64,000 nt of DNA from Mariniblastus sp. (lineage in GTDB: Bacteria > Planctomycetota > Planctomycetia > Pirellulales > Pirellulaceae). The stretch is taken from assembly GCA_029251085.1 (NCBI GenBank), contig JAQXDZ010000146.1, positions 1-64,000 on the forward strand. The letters run 5' to 3'. This document shows positions 61,555 through 64,000 of this stretch, piece after piece. The number at the start of each line of letters is the position of its first letter. The stretch's first letter is position 1. Under the pieces are notes generated by a model. It was not told where the DNA came from. It saw nothing but the letters and a program-made list of their open reading frames with translations, and did not search any database. A program made the position numbers and the translations under genes.

Positions 61555-61990
61555 TAAATTAGTGCACAATCTGCGCGCACGCCTGTACTGTGGTGCCCCC
61601 CACGGATACATATCTCTGTCATCGACGAAACATGGGTACAGCTTGAGTAACTTTGAGGATTAGGAAAGATTTTCCGGCAGTTGGTCGAAAGACGGAATGA
61701 TTTTCCACGCTCGATTTTTCTGAGGCGGTTAAACCCAGTAATCTGAGCAATTTTCATCTGAATTCGCGGATGCTATCGGTCGGTCATTGCAGCGAGTGCT
61801 AGCGGTTATTCAAACGGGGTGAGCAAGTTCGCAAGGCGGTGGCTAAGCGGTCGCTCGAACGCCAAAGGAACTAGGTCGCGAAATAAGATCAGTGTCGGAG
61901 GCGGCGTTTTGACTCAAAAGAGATTCAGGCGACCTCGGCCGTAGCAGAGGGGCAGCGGCTCCGAGATACGGAATAGAAACGAATTCCAAT
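61555..61990. other. spacer, about 435 bases, upstream of mlaE and downstream of csp
   Basis: Probably holds the mlaE promoter. A minus-strand frame of 63 codons (61843-62034) begins inside the cold-shock terminator and is not believable. The part 61780-61980 is GC-richer than its surroundings and may be a remnant of a dispersed repeat, which cannot be confirmed here. Confidence 0.4.
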
Positions 61991-62019
61991 AAAAAAAGCC
62001 GGCTAAAAAGCCGGCTTTT
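61991..62019 (-). terminator. terminator of the cold-shock gene
   Basis: AAAAGCCGGCT (61994-62004) pairs with AGCCGGCTTTT (62009-62019), with a four-base loop; read leftwards it is followed by a T-tract (the A run at 61991-61997 on the plus strand). It lies 27 bases after the csp stop codon. Confidence 0.92.
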
Positions 62020-62045
62020 CATGAAAACATTCAAAGAATGTAGTC

Positions 62046-62246
62046 TTAATCGACAGGTGTCACGTTTTCAGCGCGTGGACCTTTTGGACCCATACCTTCG
62101 GTGTAAGTTACCGATTGTCCTTCGCGAAGATCATCGAATCCGACGCCTTCAACGTTTGATGAATGGAAAAACATGTCCTGGCTTGTCCCAGTGTCAATGA
62201 ATCCAAAACCTTTGTCAGTCAAACGCTTAATTGTACCTTCAGCCAT
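62046..62246 (-). CDS. cold-shock protein, CspA family
   Basis: 66 residues, a single OB-fold cold-shock domain. RNP1-like KGFGFI (12-17) and RNP2-like DMFFHSS (24-30) nucleic-acid-binding motifs are present. It binds single-stranded RNA and DNA and acts as an RNA chaperone. AGGA lies about ten bases before the ATG. It has a strong terminator and is a monocistronic gene. Confidence 0.95.
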   Translation of the reverse strand: MAEGTIKRLTDKGFGFIDTGTSQDMFFHSSNVEGVGFDDLREGQSVTYTEGMGPKGPRAENVTPVD

Positions 62247-62668
62247 TACTCAAAATCCTAAAAAGAAATCTAACCGTGCCTGCCAGAATCTACATCTACT
62301 TAAGGCCGCACTGCCGTTAAGATACCTATTCTTAGCGGCATCGCAACCGCGAATCCTTAAAAGTCAACGGATTTCCACGATCGTTGTGTTTTTTTCCGTT
62401 GATTTCGAAGCAAACCGGAACCCTTTCGTGATCGGAGCAACCGTTTAACGAGGCTTTGTGGCAGGGGAAGGGAAAGGTGTTTGTGGCTTTTAACCCGTGA
62501 AATAGCGAGTTGAATCGTTTTTTAGCTTTTTGGGTGGATGGCATTCCGGGAGAGGATCTGGATTGAGGCGGGGGCAATTGATTCAGGTAAATATTATTTC
62601 GTATTTGCTTCGAGCGGTGATATAAACAGGGCAAATCTGAATCTTGTTGTTTTGTTGGAGAACCCAAA
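62247..62668. other. spacer, about 420 bases, between divergent genes
   Basis: Upstream of csp on the left and of the hydrolase on the right. The csp side may contain a long untranslated leader, as in many cold-shock genes, but no clear promoter was identified. A 111-codon minus-strand frame has no recognisable product. GGAG at 62657-62660 is the ribosome binding site of the next gene. Confidence 0.45.
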
Positions 62669-64000
62669 ATGGCTCAAACCTCTGGTAGAGCGACTTTCAA
62701 CCTCCTTATTAGTGCCCGCTGGGTGATCATTGGGGTGGTTGCCATTTCATTGCTGATGCCAATTAATCAGTGTTTTGGGCAGGAAAAGAAAGCAGAAACG
62801 TGGATGGGGGTTCTAAAAGTTGGCCCCCAGAAACTGCGACTTCAGCTAAGGTTGAAGCCTGAAAAAGACGGCTCGTATAGTGGAGCAATGGTCAGCCTGG
62901 ATCAAGTGGCGACTCCGATCCCATTCGATAAAGTTAGGCGAACCGCAAAGCAGTTGACGTTTGAAATTAAGAAGCTGGGAGTTTCTTTTGCAGGTGATAT
63001 GAATGCAGACCAAACCGCAGTGACTGGAGTGTTCACGCAGGGCTTAAAATTCAATGTTGAGTTTAAGCTTATCGATGATTGGAAACCATCAAAACACGTT
63101 GCGACGTGGGTGGGCAAGATGGAAGCGGGGCCGAAGCACTTTGATTTTCAGTTTCGTGTGTTCGTGGATTTCCAAGGAAAGAAGTCAATTCAGCTGGATA
63201 GCCTCACCGAGGGTGTTAACGGGCTGGAAGGCGGTTTTGAGCAAAAGGGGGATCAGATTACGCTGACCATCCCAGCGACGGCAGCCAAGGTCGTAGGGAA
63301 ACTTGATGCTGATGGAAAAGTGATTGACGGAACCTGGATCCAATCGGGTGCAAAAATTCCGTTGGTGCTAAAACGAATTCCCATTGAGCAAACGAAATCG
63401 CCCGAGTTGAAGCGTCCGCAAACGCCGAAGCCTCCCTTTGATTACGAATCCGAAGATTTCAAAGTACAAGCTAGTTCGATTGATTCTAAATCTACAAGCG
63501 AAGTTGAGCTTGCCGGGACGGTTACTATGCCGATCGGGAAAGGCCCATTTCCAGCAGTTATTTTGACAAGTGGTTCAGGCCCGCAGGATCGTGATGAGAC
63601 GATCTTTGAGCATCGTCCATTTTTAGTCATTGCTGATTATTTAACCAAAAAAGGATTCGCTGTCGTGCGATACGATGACCGGGGTGTCGGAGAATCCAAG
63701 GGGGTTTTTGTTGAGGCGACCACCGCGGATCTGGCAGATGATTTAGAGGTTATTTTTGAGTGGGCCAAGCAGAACTCGAAGATTGATTCCAAGAAAATCA
63801 TTCTTGCTGGCCATAGTGAAGGAGGGATTATTGGGCCAATCGTCGCGAGTCGAAAAGCGGACGTAGCGGGGGTCATTCTTCTGGCAGGAACTGGCGTGAC
63901 TGGGCGTGAGATTGTTCTAAATCAAACCAGAAAGATTGCCGCGGTAGCAGGGCTGCCCGAAAAAATCCTAGATCTACAGGATGAGTTGTTACGGCTAGTT
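62669..64000 (+). CDS. secreted alpha/beta hydrolase, 3' end outside the window
   Basis: 444 codons from ATG 62669 to the window edge without a stop. The N-terminus (MAQTSGRATF, then a hydrophobic stretch, residues 11-36, ending CFGQ) is a signal peptide or anchor. A beta-rich domain (about 40-235) precedes the hydrolase domain, which opens PAVILTSGSGPQDRDE (near 295-310; GSG oxyanion loop) and shows VVRYDDRGVGES (near 332-343) and the nucleophile elbow GHSEGG (381-386, Ser383). The Asp and His of the triad lie beyond the window. The combination resembles secreted planctomycete esterase/peptidase-like hydrolases. Shine-Dalgarno GGAG at 62657-62660. Confidence 0.88.
   Translation, partial: MAQTSGRATFNLLISARWVIIGVVAISLLMPINQCFGQEKKAETWMGVLKVGPQKLRLQLRLKPEKDGSYSGAMVSLDQVATPIPFDKVRRTAKQLTFEIKKLGVSFAGDMNADQTAVTGVFTQGLKFNVEFKLIDDWKPSKHVATWVGKMEAGPKHFDFQFRVFVDFQGKKSIQLDSLTEGVNGLEGGFEQKGDQITLTIPATAAKVVGKLDADGKVIDGTWIQSGAKIPLVLKRIPIEQTKSPELKRPQTPKPPFDYESEDFKVQASSIDSKSTSEVELAGTVTMPIGKGPFPAVILTSGSGPQDRDETIFEHRPFLVIADYLTKKGFAVVRYDDRGVGESKGVFVEATTADLADDLEVIFEWAKQNSKIDSKKIILAGHSEGGIIGPIVASRKADVAGVILLAGTGVTGREIVLNQTRKIAAVAGLPEKILDLQDELLRLV

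Overview
The window looks like chromosomal DNA of a planctomycete, probably of the Pirellulaceae type. The evidence is a planctomycete-style J-like N-terminal domain on a membrane protein, an FGly sulfatase, Hsp70 paralogues with unusual C-termini, a very large macroglobulin-like secreted protein, an L17 with a long acidic tail, frequent GTG/TTG starts and many genes without a clear Shine-Dalgarno sequence. Genus and species cannot be read from the sequence alone. No rRNA, tRNA, transposase, prophage or CRISPR array was seen.

Layout. 1-756: 3' end of a gene with a 15-nt tandem repeat. 847-1515: alpha/beta hydrolase. 1880-7177: Gld-type ABC exporter operon (ATPase, fused permease-GldG protein, DUF4340 protein). 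7215-7790: MarC (minus), followed by a self-contained minus-strand transcription unit (7826-8086) with a candidate small RNA or 55-aa protein. 8236-8643: hot-dog thioesterase. 8721-12142: Hsp70 and a membrane-anchored J-like protein (minus). 12545-14567: DUF502 protein and AstB. 14672-16749: two-subunit sodium/solute symporter. 16814-18373: second Hsp70 (minus). 18696-18785: 29-aa membrane microprotein. 19000-26363: site-2 protease, sugar isomerase, enoyl-CoA hydratase, DUF971 / cysteine-desulfurase-like / phenylacetate-CoA-ligase-like operon (minus), AlkA glycosylase.

26819-30147 is a ribosomal/RNA polymerase cluster (rpmJ, rpsM, rpsK, rpoA, rplQ) with a recognisable promoter at the left and a terminator at the right; rpsD is absent from its usual place. 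30203-30697 is an unknown minus gene and 30957-37448 a 2.1-thousand-residue secreted protein ending at a strong terminator. 37649-40527 holds a sulfatase and a beta-CASP metallo-beta-lactamase RNase. 40855-42536 is a divergent efp/epmB pair (EF-P and its lysine 2,3-aminomutase-type modification enzyme).

42617-52268 is mixed metabolism: sugar isomerase, NIF3-like protein, glycosyltransferase 2 overlapping a BshC-like unknown, PQQ-type beta-propeller protein, alpha/beta hydrolase, methionyl-tRNA synthetase, and a D-threonine-aldolase / D-serine-dehydratase family enzyme. 52288-57028 is signalling: NtrC-type regulator, sensor kinase and a membrane PP2C phosphatase. 57386-62246: PEGA lipoprotein, MOSC protein, an Mla-type lipid transport operon (mlaE-mlaF-mlaD, minus) and a cold-shock protein. 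62669-64000 is the 5' part of a secreted alpha/beta hydrolase that runs off the window.

A recurring feature is short head-to-tail duplications (14-21 bp) in the spacers between genes. The best candidates for something undescribed are the minus-strand unit at 7826-8086, the Hsp70 plus HPD-less membrane J-like protein, the microprotein at 18696, the BshC-like protein at 45299 and the giant protein at 30957.
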